Below, piece by piece: positions 34,871 to 44,112 of a DNA stretch of 64,000 bases. The DNA comes from Paeniglutamicibacter kerguelensis. GTDB taxonomy: Bacteria; Actinomycetota; Actinomycetes; Actinomycetales; Micrococcaceae. The stretch lies in assembly GCF_017876535.1 (NCBI RefSeq), contig NZ_JAGIOF010000001.1, positions 3,534,001 to 3,598,000 of the forward strand, written 5' to 3'. Position 1 is the stretch's first letter, and each line of letters opens with the position of its first letter. Below the pieces are notes generated by a model. The model made no database searches, had not been told where the DNA came from, and worked only from the letters and a program-made list of their open reading frames with translations. The translations under genes were made by a program, and so were the position numbers.

Positions 34871-36094
34871 CTACTTCCCGGCCCGGGTCTCCGACACCTC
34901 CAGCGCCGCGGCGTCGATCTTGGCCCGGAACGCGGGACTGGCCTTCGCCTCCGCCACCAGCGCCTTGTGGATCGAGGGGACGGCGGCGGCGTTGACGCAC
35001 AGCATCATGGTCCCGCCCGCATTGAAGAAGTTCTTCGCCCTCGTCGCGTAGCTCCAGGGCGAGAGCTGCTTGGCCGTGCACATGTCATCCGAGATGACGA
35101 TGCCCGTGAATCCCAGGTCCTTGCGCAGCATGCTCTTCATGATGGTCGATGAAAACGGCCCGACGTGCCCCGCGTCGATCTTGGTGTAGTAGGCGTTGGA
35201 GACCATGACCCACCGCGTGCCGCCGGCAATGGCCTTGGCAAAAGGCTTGATGTAGGCGCTGGTCCGGGTGGTGGTCGTGTCCTTGACGTTCGAGGAAGTG
35301 TCGGTGTTCCTGGTGACCCTGCCCAGCCCCGGAAAGTGCTTGGCCACCGGGGCGACACCCCCGGCGCGCATCCCTTGCGCGAATGCCGCAACATCGTTGG
35401 CCACGTGTCCCGAGGTGTAGCCGAATTCGCGGTGCCAGTAGCCGATCGGAGAGTTGTAGGGGGCGAATGCCGCGCCGGGGACGGTGTCTGCGACCGGGGC
35501 CAGGTTGACGTTGATGCCCGCCGCTTTCAGTTGCTTGGCCCAGGTCGTCGCGTTCGAACGAAGGGCAGTGGTCGACCACGTGCCCTGGCGCAACGCGGTG
35601 GGCATGGCGGAGAAGCCGGCCCCCTTGAGCACCTGGACGTTTCCGCCCTCCTGGTCGGTGGCGACGAAGCGCTTCTGTCCGCCGGTGCTCGAGCTGCCCA
35701 CGGTCGCGTTGATTTTAGCCACGATCGCCTTGGTCGACTTGACCCCCGAAGAGCTGCGGCCCTTGAGGAACACGTTGCCGACCTTGTATTTGGTCAGGGT
35801 CGCAAGATCCGACTTGCTGGCGCCGGTGGCAGGAACGCCCATCATCAGGACCTGCCCCACGCGTTGGTCCAGCGTCAGCTTGGCCAGCGCCTGCTTGGGG
35901 GTGGGCGTCGCCGCGGCGACGGCGGTCGGCAGCACCGATGCGGGTGTGGCGTCCAAGATCGCACTGTTTGCAAGGCCCCCGTCGACCTGTGCCTGCGACA
36001 TCGGAGCCATGCCCACGACCAGTGCGAGGGCGAGCGTCCCCGTCAGCACCAATCGCCCGGTGACGTGGAGACCTGATGATTTTGTGTTGCCCAT
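34871..36094 (-). CDS. Secreted glycoside hydrolase family 3 protein (NagZ-like)
   Basis: 407 residues. An N-terminal signal peptide (Arg14 followed by LVLTGTLALALVVGMA, cleavage likely near SQA-Q at 34-36) sends it out of the cytoplasm. The GH3 N-terminal domain shows ATDQEGGNVQ, then KHFPGLGRVTRNTDTSS, the NagZ-type loop, and GIVISDDMC, whose Asp is the candidate nucleophile. In NagZ-type enzymes the substrate is a beta-N-acetylhexosaminide, as in peptidoglycan. GGGGG lies about eight bases before the ATG. The large gap-free TIM barrel and lack of a second domain are typical for this group. Confidence 0.8.
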   Translation of the reverse strand: MGNTKSSGLHVTGRLVLTGTLALALVVGMAPMSQAQVDGGLANSAILDATPASVLPTAVAAATPTPKQALAKLTLDQRVGQVLMMGVPATGASKSDLATLTKYKVGNVFLKGRSSSGVKSTKAIVAKINATVGSSSTGGQKRFVATDQEGGNVQVLKGAGFSAMPTALRQGTWSTTALRSNATTWAKQLKAAGINVNLAPVADTVPGAAFAPYNSPIGYWHREFGYTSGHVANDVAAFAQGMRAGGVAPVAKHFPGLGRVTRNTDTSSNVKDTTTTRTSAYIKPFAKAIAGGTRWVMVSNAYYTKIDAGHVGPFSSTIMKSMLRKDLGFTGIVISDDMCTAKQLSPWSYATRAKNFFNAGGTMMLCVNAAAVPSIHKALVAEAKASPAFRAKIDAAALEVSETRAGK

Positions 36095-36218
36095 GAGGGA
36101 CACCCCCGATTCGTTGCGAGTTGACGCAATTCTAGTCTCGGCCGCAAACAATCGACCCACGCCGCTCGGTAGCTGTCCACGATTCCGGCGGGGGTCCCGG
36201 GCGGGGAATAATGGGGCC

Positions 36219-37037
36219 ATGGATACCCCGCGCGGCCCGCTGCTGCCCACCGGCCCGGGATGGGCCCGTGTTGAACGCATCGATCCAAGCCCACGGCTGC
36301 GTGAACTCGTGGGCAACTATTGGGTTGCCCGCTGGGAGATTCCCGCGGGTGCGGAACATGAACAACGCATACTCACCCATCCCGCCTGCAACCTGGTCAT
36401 CGAGGACGGCGCCGGTACGCTCTACGGTCCCGTGACCCGGCTCTCGACCAAGCGGCTTGCCGGAAGCGGCAGTGCCCTGGGCGTTTTGTTGCGCCCGGCC
36501 GCGGGCGCGCTGCTCAGCACCCGGCCGATGCCCGAGATCGTCGATTCCTCGATGCCGGAAGGCGACATCGGACTGGACCGCGCAGCGACGATCGATGCGG
36601 CCCTGCACGCCGGAGGCACGCCCGGACAGCGGCAAGCCGCGGCGATCGGGCTCTTTGAGGAGTGGCTGCTTGCACGGATTCCCGACGGCGCAGATGAGGA
36701 CGGGCTGCTGCTCAACCGGATATGCCGGGACATTGAAACCACCCCCGGGCTGCAGCGCGTGCAACAGCTCACCGAGAGATGGCGGATCGGTGAACGCCGC
36801 CTGCAACGCCTGGTGCGTTCGCGCCTGGGACTGACCCCGAAGTGGCTGCTGCAGCGCCACCGCCTGCAGGAGGCGGCGGCGCTGATCGGCCGCGGGATGG
36901 GCCCGGACCTGTCGCATGTGGCCTACGCCCTGGGCTATGCGGACCAGGCGCATTTCACCCGTGACTTCGCCGCGGTGACGGGCATGAGCCCCGGGGAATA
37001 CCTGAAGCAGGTTAATGGCCAAGGCTCCGGCCGCTAG
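36219..37037 (+). CDS. AraC-family transcriptional regulator
   Basis: 272 residues. The C-terminal AraC helix-turn-helix pair covers about 185-260: VQQLTERWRIGERRLQRLVRSRLGLTPKWLLQRHRLQEAAALI and DLSHVAYALGYADQAHFTRDFAAVTGMSPGEYLK, the classic second helix signature. The N-terminal domain (about 1-150) is the DUF6597-like sensing domain. It is divergent from the GH3 gene and converges with a VOC gene. The hairpin at 37019-37049 overlaps its last codons and stop codon. Its target is unknown. Confidence 0.8.
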   Translation: MDTPRGPLLPTGPGWARVERIDPSPRLRELVGNYWVARWEIPAGAEHEQRILTHPACNLVIEDGAGTLYGPVTRLSTKRLAGSGSALGVLLRPAAGALLSTRPMPEIVDSSMPEGDIGLDRAATIDAALHAGGTPGQRQAAAIGLFEEWLLARIPDGADEDGLLLNRICRDIETTPGLQRVQQLTERWRIGERRLQRLVRSRLGLTPKWLLQRHRLQEAAALIGRGMGPDLSHVAYALGYADQAHFTRDFAAVTGMSPGEYLKQVNGQGSGR

Positions 37038-37049
37038 CCGGAGCCTTGG
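37019..37049. terminator. Hairpin overlapping the AraC stop codon
   Basis: Perfect 13-base arms (37019-37031 and 37037-37049) with a five-base loop. The TAG stop codon of the AraC gene (37035-37037) closes the loop. It lies between convergent genes, with no T-run. Confidence 0.6.
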
Positions 37050-37073
37050 TCCACGGTGTCCCGCCGGCCGCCC

Positions 37074-37607
37074 CTATTTCCCGGCGTCTGCGTTGAACGA
37101 CGCAAGCCACTGCGTGACCCTGCGTTCGGATTCCTCCCGCGAGAGGTCCTCGATGCGGGTCATCACGCTCCAGCGCCGCCCGAACGGATCAACGAATGTG
37201 GCAAAGCGGTCCCCCGAAACAAAGTCGGCGGGCTGTTCCACGGCCGTGGCCCCGTGCTTGATGGCCAAGGCAAAAACGGCATCCACGTCCTGGCGGTAGA
37301 GGGCAATCGAGTTGTTGGTGTGCTGCGCGTCCGCAGCCACCAGGCCGTACCCCGGTTGCGGATCCGAGAGCTGCAGCATGCCGTTTCCGAAGTCGAGCTC
37401 GGCATGCGAAACCGTGGGGCTTCCGTCCTCGCGCGGGGCGCCCGGCATCACCGAGAGCGGCGTCGCCCCGAAGACCTCTTGGTAGAACTCGATGGCCGCA
37501 TGCGCCGGTTCAACGACGATGAACGGCGTCAGCGTGGTGTATCCGTGCGGGACTCCGGCCGTGGTGTGGTTCCCTGTCGCCGGGGACTGTGTGGGTTGCG
37601 TGGACAT
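37074..37607 (-). CDS. VOC family protein (PhnB/glyoxalase-like)
   Basis: 177 residues. The core starts TLTPFIVVEPAHAAIEFYQEVFGATPLSVMPG and continues with HAELDFGNGMLQLSDP, the PhnB-like form of the VOC fold. A C-terminal tail (VTQWLASFNADAGK) is typical of the group. Substrate unknown. The gene stands alone, 124 bases from the permease operon. Confidence 0.75.
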   Translation of the reverse strand: MSTQPTQSPATGNHTTAGVPHGYTTLTPFIVVEPAHAAIEFYQEVFGATPLSVMPGAPREDGSPTVSHAELDFGNGMLQLSDPQPGYGLVAADAQHTNNSIALYRQDVDAVFALAIKHGATAVEQPADFVSGDRFATFVDPFGRRWSVMTRIEDLSREESERRVTQWLASFNADAGK

Positions 37608-37730
37608 GTTCGAATTCCTTTACCAGTTGCGGTGGGCTGTCAACGAGTCCAGTGAAACCCGGACGGGCGGGGCCGGTCTTGAAAAAATCCGACAGCCCGT
37701 CGAACCCGAAGCCCGGCGGCCTCGATGCTC

Positions 37731-38552
37731 CTACCCCTTGACCGCGCCGCCCATGAGCCCGGAGATGAATTGCTTCTGGAAGAGCAGGAAGACAATGAGC
37801 AGCGGCAGGGTTGCCAGCAGCGAGCCAAGCATCAGCCCCGAGTAGTCGACCCGGGACAGCCCCACCATGGTGTTCAGTGCCACCGGCAGCGTGTACTTCT
37901 CCTCGCTGTTGAGCATCAGCAACGGCCAGATGAAGGAGTTCCACTGGCTGATGAAGGTGTAGATCACCAAGGCGGCCAGCTGCGGCCGTGCCACCGGAAG
38001 CACGATCCGGTAGAACGTCTTGATCTCGCTGGCACCGTCGATCCGCGCGGACTCGATGAGGCTGTCCGGGAAATCAAGGAAGGCCTGGCGCATCAGGAAG
38101 ATGCCGAAGGCGTTGGCCAGGAACGGCAGGATGAGCGCCTGGAAGCTGTTGATCCAGCCGACGCTGGCCATCATCTGGAACAACGGCACCAGCAGCACCT
38201 GGCCGGGAATCATCATGGTCAGCAGCACCCCGCCGAGCATGATGCCTCGCCCGCGGAACCGGTACTTGGCCAGCCCGTACCCGCACATGGCACTGACAAT
38301 GCAGGAGAATGCGGTGTAGATGGTGGCCACCAGCACGCTGTTGAGCATGACCCGGGCAAAGCCTGTCTCCTCCTGCAGCCGGGCCAGGTTGTTCCACAGC
38401 TCTCCCCCGGGCAGGAAAGGCATCGGCGTGGCAAAGATCGCCGCCGTGGTGTGCGTCGAGGCGATGACCATCCACAGGAACGGGACCAGGCTGGCCACGG
38501 CGCCGAGCACCAGCAGGAGATAGAGCGGGGAGCGGCGAAGGGTCTGCATCAT
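37731..38552 (-). CDS. Carbohydrate ABC transporter permease (MalG/UgpE type), system 1
   Basis: 273 residues with six hydrophobic helices. The EAA loop ESARIDGASEIKTFYRIVLPVARPQL (about 178-203) contacts the ATPase. Its start overlaps the upstream permease stop by four bases (ATGATGA). It forms the importer with the gene at 38549 and the binding protein at 39495. No ATP-binding protein gene is in the window, so a shared MsmK/UgpC-type ATPase elsewhere is expected. Confidence 0.88.
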   Translation of the reverse strand: MMQTLRRSPLYLLLVLGAVASLVPFLWMVIASTHTTAAIFATPMPFLPGGELWNNLARLQEETGFARVMLNSVLVATIYTAFSCIVSAMCGYGLAKYRFRGRGIMLGGVLLTMMIPGQVLLVPLFQMMASVGWINSFQALILPFLANAFGIFLMRQAFLDFPDSLIESARIDGASEIKTFYRIVLPVARPQLAALVIYTFISQWNSFIWPLLMLNSEEKYTLPVALNTMVGLSRVDYSGLMLGSLLATLPLLIVFLLFQKQFISGLMGGAVKG

Positions 38553-39490
38553 GGCTTGTCCCTCATGATTCGGAATTGGATGACAGAGATGACGGCAATG
38601 ATGGCCACGACCAGCCAGGCGATGGCCGAGGCGTAGCCGAAGTCGAATTGCTGGAAGCCGACCTTGTAGAGGTACAGCACCGGGGTCAGCGTGGCGTTGT
38701 TGGGGCCTCCGCCGGTCAGGATGAAGTTCTCGTCGAAGAGCTGCAGCGCCCCGATGGTCGAGGTGATGCTGCTGAACAGGATCACCGGGCGTAGCTGCGG
38801 AACGACGATCCTGGAGAAGATGGCCCAGCGGCCCGCCCCGTCGATCCGGGCCGCCTCGTACTGCTCCGCAGGGATCGCCTGCAGGCCGGCCAGGATGATG
38901 ATCATGTTGTACCCGGTCCAGCGCCAGGTGATGGAGGCGATCAGCGCCACCCGCGCCCAGCCCTCGGAGTTGAGCCAGTCGATCGGGTCCATCCCGATCA
39001 TTCCCAGCATCTGGTTGGCCGCTCCCCCGTCGGTGGCCAGCATGACCCGGAAGACCAGCGAGTAGGCCACCAGCGTGGTCACCGCGGGCAGGAAGTAGAT
39101 GGCCCTGAAGCCGGTCCGGAAGCGAACCCAGCTCTGGTTCAGGATGTAGGCCAGTCCGATCGCGATGCACACCATCAGCGGCACCTGGATCACCAGGATC
39201 AAGAAGACGTTGAACAGGCTCTGCGCCACCAGCGGATCCTCGAACAGGCGCTGGTACTGGGCCAGCCCCACCCAGCTGGTTTCCCCGCCGGAAATCGACT
39301 GGAAGCTTTGGATGAACGACGAAACCAGCGGGTAGATGAAGAACAGGGCGAACAGGGCGAGCGCCGGCAGGATGAAGAAATACCCGGGACGATGGCGGCG
39401 TGCTGCCCGCCGCGTTGCCCGGGCTGCCGCCGCGCGAGCCGTCGCGCGGCCCTCCTTCGGCTCGGAGGGCCGCGTCAGCGTTGTAGTCAT
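38549..39490 (-). CDS. Carbohydrate ABC transporter permease (MalF/UgpA type), system 1
   Basis: 313 residues. A basic N-terminal stretch rich in Ala and Arg precedes six helices, and the EAA loop is EAARIDGAGRWAIFSRIVVPQLRPVI. It starts four bases after the solute-binding protein stop and overlaps the next permease by four bases, so all three are one operon. Transport substrate is not readable from sequence. Confidence 0.88.
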   Translation of the reverse strand: MTTTLTRPSEPKEGRATARAAAARATRRAARRHRPGYFFILPALALFALFFIYPLVSSFIQSFQSISGGETSWVGLAQYQRLFEDPLVAQSLFNVFLILVIQVPLMVCIAIGLAYILNQSWVRFRTGFRAIYFLPAVTTLVAYSLVFRVMLATDGGAANQMLGMIGMDPIDWLNSEGWARVALIASITWRWTGYNMIIILAGLQAIPAEQYEAARIDGAGRWAIFSRIVVPQLRPVILFSSITSTIGALQLFDENFILTGGGPNNATLTPVLYLYKVGFQQFDFGYASAIAWLVVAIIAVISVIQFRIMRDKP

Positions 39491-39494
39491 CGTG

Positions 39495-40802
39495 TTACTG
39501 CGCGATCTTACGGCCGGTGGCGGTGGCGATCTGCTCGGCGGCGGACTTCAGCTCGGCCGCCGGGTCGGCGCCGTTCAGCACGGCGGAAACCACCGCGTTT
39601 GCCACGATGTCCCCGGCCTTGGCGCTGTCGCTGTTGGTGGTGCCCGCAGGGATCTTGGCCGTCTGCTCGGCGAAGAGCTGGTAGACCTTCTCGCCGCCGA
39701 AGTAGTCCTGCGGCTCGGCGAAGAGCGGGTCTGCGAAGGCCGGCAGGTAGGACGGGAACAGGCCCTCGTCCTTCATCATCGAAACCTGGTTGCCCTTGTT
39801 GGCCAGCACGTACTTGACGAACGAGCCGGCCAGCTCGGGGTTCTTTGCCTGGGTGGGAACGGCCAGGGTCGAACCGCCGTTGTTGGAGGTGGTTCCGCCC
39901 CCGGTGCCGAACGCCGGCAGCGGCTGCACGCCGTACTTGCCGGAAAGCTCGGGGGCTTCGCCGGTCAGCGTGCCGATCCACCAGACGGCTTCGGGGTTGA
40001 CAGCGGACTTGCCGTCCTTGGCCGCGGTGACCTGCCCGTCCCAACCCTTGACGTTGTGCAGCAGGCCCTTTTCGTTCATGGTCTTCATCAGGGTCAGCGC
40101 CTGCACCGCCTCCGGCGAGTTCAGGTCGATGTCGCCCGCGGCGTTGAAGGTGCCCTTGCCCTGCTGCTGGAGCAGCATGGAGAAGATTCCGCCGCCCGAC
40201 AGGTCGGTGGAGATCAGCGTGTGGCCGGTCTTCTTCTTGATGGTTTCGCCGGCCACCACGAGTTCGTCCCAGCTCTTGATCGAGGCCGGGTCTATGCCAA
40301 CCTCGGCGAAGTAGTCGGTGCGCACGAACAATCCGACGGTTCCCGAATCCCACGGAAGGGACAACAAGCGTCCGCCCTTATCCGATGATGCCGCGATTTT
40401 CGACGGGTCGAAGTCCTTGGTTGCGTTGTCGATGAGCGGCGCCAGGTCGGTGAACCCCTTGGGGAACTGGGTGACGTAGGCCGGCATCCGGTCGGTTTCG
40501 ACGGTGATGACATCCGGCAACCCGCTGTTGGCCTGCAGGGAAACCGACATCTTGTCGTATGCATTGTCGTACCCAATGTCCACGACCTTGATGGTGGTGC
40601 CCGGGTGTTCGGCCGAGTAGGAGGTGGCCAACCGCTTCAGCGCGGTCGCGGCGACATCCCAGCTCCAGACGGTGATTTCGCCTGACACTTCTGCATTCGG
40701 CTTGAGTGTCGCGCCACTCTGCGCGGGGACTCCGCCGCCGGCGCAGCCGGTCAACAGTGCGAGTGCAAGGGCCGGCACGGCCAGCTTTGCGAGTTTGATC
40801 AT
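39495..40802 (-). CDS. Extracellular solute-binding lipoprotein (family 1), ABC system 1
   Basis: 435 residues. The N-terminus is a lipoprotein signal, MIKLAKLAVPAL... LTGC, with the lipidated Cys at 20. The mature protein has the family 1 sugar-binding pattern: SGEITVWSWDVAATALKRLATSYSAEHPGTTIKVVDIGYDNAYDKMSVSLQANSGLPDVITVE. It catches a sugar or sugar-like solute outside the membrane and passes it to the two permeases. The start was placed at 40802 with AAGGAG seven bases upstream. An operator-like palindrome at 40846 lies in front of it. Confidence 0.9.
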   Translation of the reverse strand: MIKLAKLAVPALALALLTGCAGGGVPAQSGATLKPNAEVSGEITVWSWDVAATALKRLATSYSAEHPGTTIKVVDIGYDNAYDKMSVSLQANSGLPDVITVETDRMPAYVTQFPKGFTDLAPLIDNATKDFDPSKIAASSDKGGRLLSLPWDSGTVGLFVRTDYFAEVGIDPASIKSWDELVVAGETIKKKTGHTLISTDLSGGGIFSMLLQQQGKGTFNAAGDIDLNSPEAVQALTLMKTMNEKGLLHNVKGWDGQVTAAKDGKSAVNPEAVWWIGTLTGEAPELSGKYGVQPLPAFGTGGGTTSNNGGSTLAVPTQAKNPELAGSFVKYVLANKGNQVSMMKDEGLFPSYLPAFADPLFAEPQDYFGGEKVYQLFAEQTAKIPAGTTNSDSAKAGDIVANAVVSAVLNGADPAAELKSAAEQIATATGRKIAQ

Positions 40803-40845
40803 TGTGGAGCTCCTTGTCATCAGGAAGACCTCGTTTGTTGACGAC

Positions 40846-40857
40846 ACTGTACACAGT
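40846..40857. promoter_or_regulatory. GntR operator-like site A (solute-binding protein operon 1)
   Basis: ACTGT-AC-ACAGT, perfect 5-base arms. It lies 44 bases upstream of the start codon of the minus-strand solute-binding protein gene, where it would block transcription. It shares the arms ACTGT/ACAG with the sites at 40986, 48009 and 51107. Confidence 0.6.
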
Positions 40858-40953
40858 ATTCAGAACATTTGGGATAGATTTCATACTTTTCCCACCAGAA
40901 CCAAACAAAAAGGCCACAGGGCACTGCCGAACAAAAAGCGGCGTGGGTCACAA

Positions 40954-40995
40954 TTGACTCTCACTTCGAATCCGCATAATGTGCACTGTATACAG
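40954..40995 (+). promoter_or_regulatory. gcvPAB promoter with GntR operator-like site B
   Basis: TTGACT (40954-40959) and CATAAT (40975-40980), spacing 15, form a good -35/-10 pair. The perfect palindrome CTGTATACAG (40986-40995) starts five bases after the -10 box, over the expected transcription start. This is a classical repressor position. The gcvPA start is at 41073. Confidence 0.65.
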
Positions 40996-41072
40996 AATTT
41001 CACCAAGTTATCCCGAGCTGCGAACTTCAGTGAACGCACCCGGGTCATGACAAAAGCAGGAGGCGACCTTCC

Positions 41073-42443
41073 ATGCAAAATTCCACAGTTCACCCTTACA
41101 TTCCCAATACGGTGCCTTCGGTCATCGAGGAAATGCTCGCGGTCACCGGAGCATCCAGCATCGAGGAATTCTACGAAGACATTCCCCAAAGCCTGCGCGT
41201 CAAGGGCCTGTTGAACCTGCCGGAGCCGTTCCTTGCCGAGGCCGAGCTGGAAGAGCACGTCACGGGCCTGCTGAACAAGAACCGCAGCACCCGTGAGGTC
41301 ATCAGCTTCCTGGGCGCCGGGGTTTACAACCACTATGTTCCATCCGTCGTGGAAGAGGTCATCAACCGCAGCGAGTTCCTCACCGCCTACGCTGGCGAGC
41401 CCTACGAGGACCACGGCCGCTTCCAGGCGTTGTTTGAATACACCTCCATGATGGGCGAAATGCTCAACATGGACGTGGTCAACGTGCCGACCTACGACGG
41501 CATGCAGGCCACGGCCACGGCCCTGGCCATGGCCGGACGCATCACCGGACGCTCGAAGATCATCGTCGTCTCCGACGTGAACCCGGACCTGCTCTCCAAG
41601 GTCACCGACTACGTGCGAAGCCACACCGAGCTGGTCTTCGTACCGACCGTCAACGGCCTGGTCGACACCGCCGCACTTGCGGCACAGGTCGATGACGCCA
41701 CCTCGGCCGTCTGGATCCAGACCCCAAGCTTCCACGGCGCGCTGGAAACCTCCGGCCAGGCCATCGCCGACCTGGCGCACGAGTTCGGTGCGCTGCTGGT
41801 CGTGGGCACCGACCCGATCGCCTACGGCAGCCTCACTCCCCCGGCCGACTGGGGAGCGGACATCGTCTGCGGCGACATCCAGTCCCTGGGCATCCACCAG
41901 TGGTTCGGCGGCGGACGCGGCGGCTTCATCGCCGTGCACGACGACCCCAAGTTCGTGATGGAGATGCCATCGCGCCTCTTCGGTCTGGCCAGCACCTCCG
42001 TCGAGGGCGAGTACGGATTCGGTGACGTCGCCTGGGACCGCACCTCCTTCGCCCTGCGCGAAGAAGGCAAGGAATGGGTGGGCACCGCAGCAGCGCTCTG
42101 GGGCATTGCCGCAGGCGTCTACCTGGCCTCGATGGGCCCGACCGGCATGGCCGATCTGGGCAACACCGTCCTGGCACGCACCGCCTACGCCCAGCAGCAG
42201 CTCGCCGCCATCGACGGCGTTGAACTGGGCGACTCGGCCGCACACTTCCGCGAATTCGCTCTCGACCTTTCGGCCTCCGGCAAGACCGCCGCAGAGGTTG
42301 TCACGGCCCTGCGTGCACGCGACATCGAGCCGGGCGTGGCCATCGGCGAACACGGCCTGCTGGTCTGCGTCACCGAACGCATCACCACGGCACACATCGA
42401 CACCTTGGTATCAGCCCTCACCGATTTCCTGAAGGAGAAGTAA
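41073..42443 (+). CDS. gcvPA: Glycine decarboxylase P-protein, subunit 1
   Basis: 456 residues, the normal size of GcvPA, the N-terminal half of the P-protein. It begins with the HPYIPNTVPSVIEEMLAVTGASSIEEFYEDIP segment typical of the family, then FLGAGVYNHYVPSVV and SEFLTAYAGEPYEDHGRFQALFEYTSMMGEMLNMDVVNV. The protein is PLP-fold but without the cofactor lysine; that is in GcvPB. AGGAGG lies upstream, and gcvPB starts two bases after its stop. No gcvT, gcvH or lpd is nearby. Actinobacteria usually carry a single-chain P-protein, so this split form probably has a special job. Confidence 0.88.
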   Translation: MQNSTVHPYIPNTVPSVIEEMLAVTGASSIEEFYEDIPQSLRVKGLLNLPEPFLAEAELEEHVTGLLNKNRSTREVISFLGAGVYNHYVPSVVEEVINRSEFLTAYAGEPYEDHGRFQALFEYTSMMGEMLNMDVVNVPTYDGMQATATALAMAGRITGRSKIIVVSDVNPDLLSKVTDYVRSHTELVFVPTVNGLVDTAALAAQVDDATSAVWIQTPSFHGALETSGQAIADLAHEFGALLVVGTDPIAYGSLTPPADWGADIVCGDIQSLGIHQWFGGGRGGFIAVHDDPKFVMEMPSRLFGLASTSVEGEYGFGDVAWDRTSFALREEGKEWVGTAAALWGIAAGVYLASMGPTGMADLGNTVLARTAYAQQQLAAIDGVELGDSAAHFREFALDLSASGKTAAEVVTALRARDIEPGVAIGEHGLLVCVTERITTAHIDTLVSALTDFLKEK

Positions 42444-42445
42444 CA

Positions 42446-44047
42446 ATGGCCCTTCCAGTCAGCCCCAAGCCAGCCCACCGCCGGTTCCACCAGGCCCGTT
42501 GGGATGAGCCGATCATCTTCGAACTCAGCACCCCGGGCGAGCGCGGCATCCTGGTGTCGCAGGCCGAACCGGCCGCCGTCGAGGCCTTGGACGGCATCGA
42601 GAAGCAGCTGTCTTCGCTGCGCCGTTCCAGCGCCCCCGCACTTCCCGAGCTGGCCCAGATGCGCGTGGTGCGCCACTACCTACGCATCAGCCAGGAGAAC
42701 CTGGGTGCCGACTTCAACGTCGACATCGGCCAGGGAACCTGCACCATGAAGTACAGTCCCAAGGTCAACGAGACGATCATCCGCACCCCGAAGCTCTCCG
42801 AACTGCACCCAATGCAGGATGAGGCCTCCCTGCAGGGCGTGCTGGAAATCTTCTGGCGCACCGAGCAGGCAATCGCGGAGATCTCCGGCATGCACTCGGT
42901 GAGCCTGCAGACCCAGGGCGGCTCCGCCGCGATCTGGGCCAACATCTCCATGATCCGCGCCTTCCACGAGTCCAACGGCGAGGGCCAGGTGCGCGACGAG
43001 GTCATCACCACGATCTTCTCCCACCCGTCCAACGCAGCCTGCGCCAAGGCCGCCGGCTACAAGGTCATCACCCTGATGCCGGACGCCAACGGCTACCCGG
43101 ACATCGAGGCCCTGCGCGCAGCGGTTTCACCGCGCACCGCCGCACTGATGATCACCAACCCGGAGGACACAGGGATCTACAACGACAAGATCCGCGAATT
43201 CGTGGAAATCGTCCACGAGGTCGGCGGCCTTGCAGCCTACGACCAGGCCAACGCCAACGGCATCCTGGGCATCACCCGCGCCTCGGATGCAGGGTTCGAT
43301 CTGTGCCACTTCAACCTGCACAAGACCTTCTCCACCCCGCACGCCAGCGGCGGACCGGGCGCCGGTGCCAGCGCCGTCTCGGAGCGACTTGCCCCGTTCC
43401 TGCCCAACCCGCGCATCGAAAAGACCGATGCCGGCTTCACCGTGAACTACGGCGGCGAAAAGTCCATCGGCAAGGTCGCACCGTTCTTCGGTGTCGCCCC
43501 GAACGTGGTCCGCGCCTACGCCTGGATCGTGGCACTGGGCGCCTCCGGCCTGCGCCAGGTCGCGGAAATCGCCGTGCTGAACAACAACTACCTGCTGGCC
43601 CTGGTCCGCCAGATCCCGGGAGCCAGCGCACCGTACGCCGAGGGCAAGCACCGCATCGAGCAGGTCCGCTACTCGTGGCAGGGATTGTTCGAGGACACCG
43701 GCATCAGCTCCGAGGAAATCGGCATCCGCATGAGCGACTACGGCATGCACTACTGGACCAGCCACCACCCGTACCTGGTCCCGCAGCCGTTCACGCTGGA
43801 GCCGACCGAGTCGTACTCCAAGTCGGAAATCGACGAATACGTGGCCGCGCTGGCTCAGGTCGCCACCGAGGCCCGGGAAAACCCCGAGCTGGTGCGCACC
43901 GCCCCGCACAACCAGACCGTGCACGCTATCGACCACGATGACCTGGACGATCCGGCACGCTGGGCCATTACCTGGCGCTCCTACCAGAAGAAGTACTTCA
44001 GCGGCGCCGAGGCGCAGTTGGCTGAAGAGCCCGTCTCGGTGGGCTAA
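42446..44047 (+). CDS. gcvPB: Glycine decarboxylase P-protein, subunit 2 (PLP-binding)
   Basis: 533 residues, normal GcvPB size. The PLP lysine is Lys293 in FNLHKTFSTPHASGGPGAG, preceded by His292. The GQGTCTMKYSPKVNE and TQGGSAAIW segments are the family's conserved N-terminal motifs. With GcvPA it should decarboxylate glycine onto the lipoyl group of an H-protein. The H-, T- and L-proteins must come from elsewhere, or the pair has a different substrate. AAGGAG lies before the ATG and a long hairpin follows at 44073. The reading frame is intact. Confidence 0.9.
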   Translation: MALPVSPKPAHRRFHQARWDEPIIFELSTPGERGILVSQAEPAAVEALDGIEKQLSSLRRSSAPALPELAQMRVVRHYLRISQENLGADFNVDIGQGTCTMKYSPKVNETIIRTPKLSELHPMQDEASLQGVLEIFWRTEQAIAEISGMHSVSLQTQGGSAAIWANISMIRAFHESNGEGQVRDEVITTIFSHPSNAACAKAAGYKVITLMPDANGYPDIEALRAAVSPRTAALMITNPEDTGIYNDKIREFVEIVHEVGGLAAYDQANANGILGITRASDAGFDLCHFNLHKTFSTPHASGGPGAGASAVSERLAPFLPNPRIEKTDAGFTVNYGGEKSIGKVAPFFGVAPNVVRAYAWIVALGASGLRQVAEIAVLNNNYLLALVRQIPGASAPYAEGKHRIEQVRYSWQGLFEDTGISSEEIGIRMSDYGMHYWTSHHPYLVPQPFTLEPTESYSKSEIDEYVAALAQVATEARENPELVRTAPHNQTVHAIDHDDLDDPARWAITWRSYQKKYFSGAEAQLAEEPVSVG

Positions 44048-44072
44048 CCAGACAGATTGTTGACGGATTACC

Positions 44073-44112
44073 CATGTGGGCTGTCGCCGGATTACCGGTG
44101 GCAGCCCACATG
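44073..44112 (+). terminator. Terminator-like hairpin after gcvPB
   Basis: Arms CATGTGGGCTG (44073-44083) and CAGCCCACATG (44102-44112) pair perfectly, and an inner GCCGG/CCGG pair lengthens the stem. It lies 26 bases after the gcvPB stop. No clear T-run. Confidence 0.55.

Noticed and set aside
35484..36218. N-terminal extension of the AraC regulator frame
   Set aside because: The upstream 245 codons lie antisense to the secreted GH3 gene and are not protein-like. The AraC gene starts at 36219.
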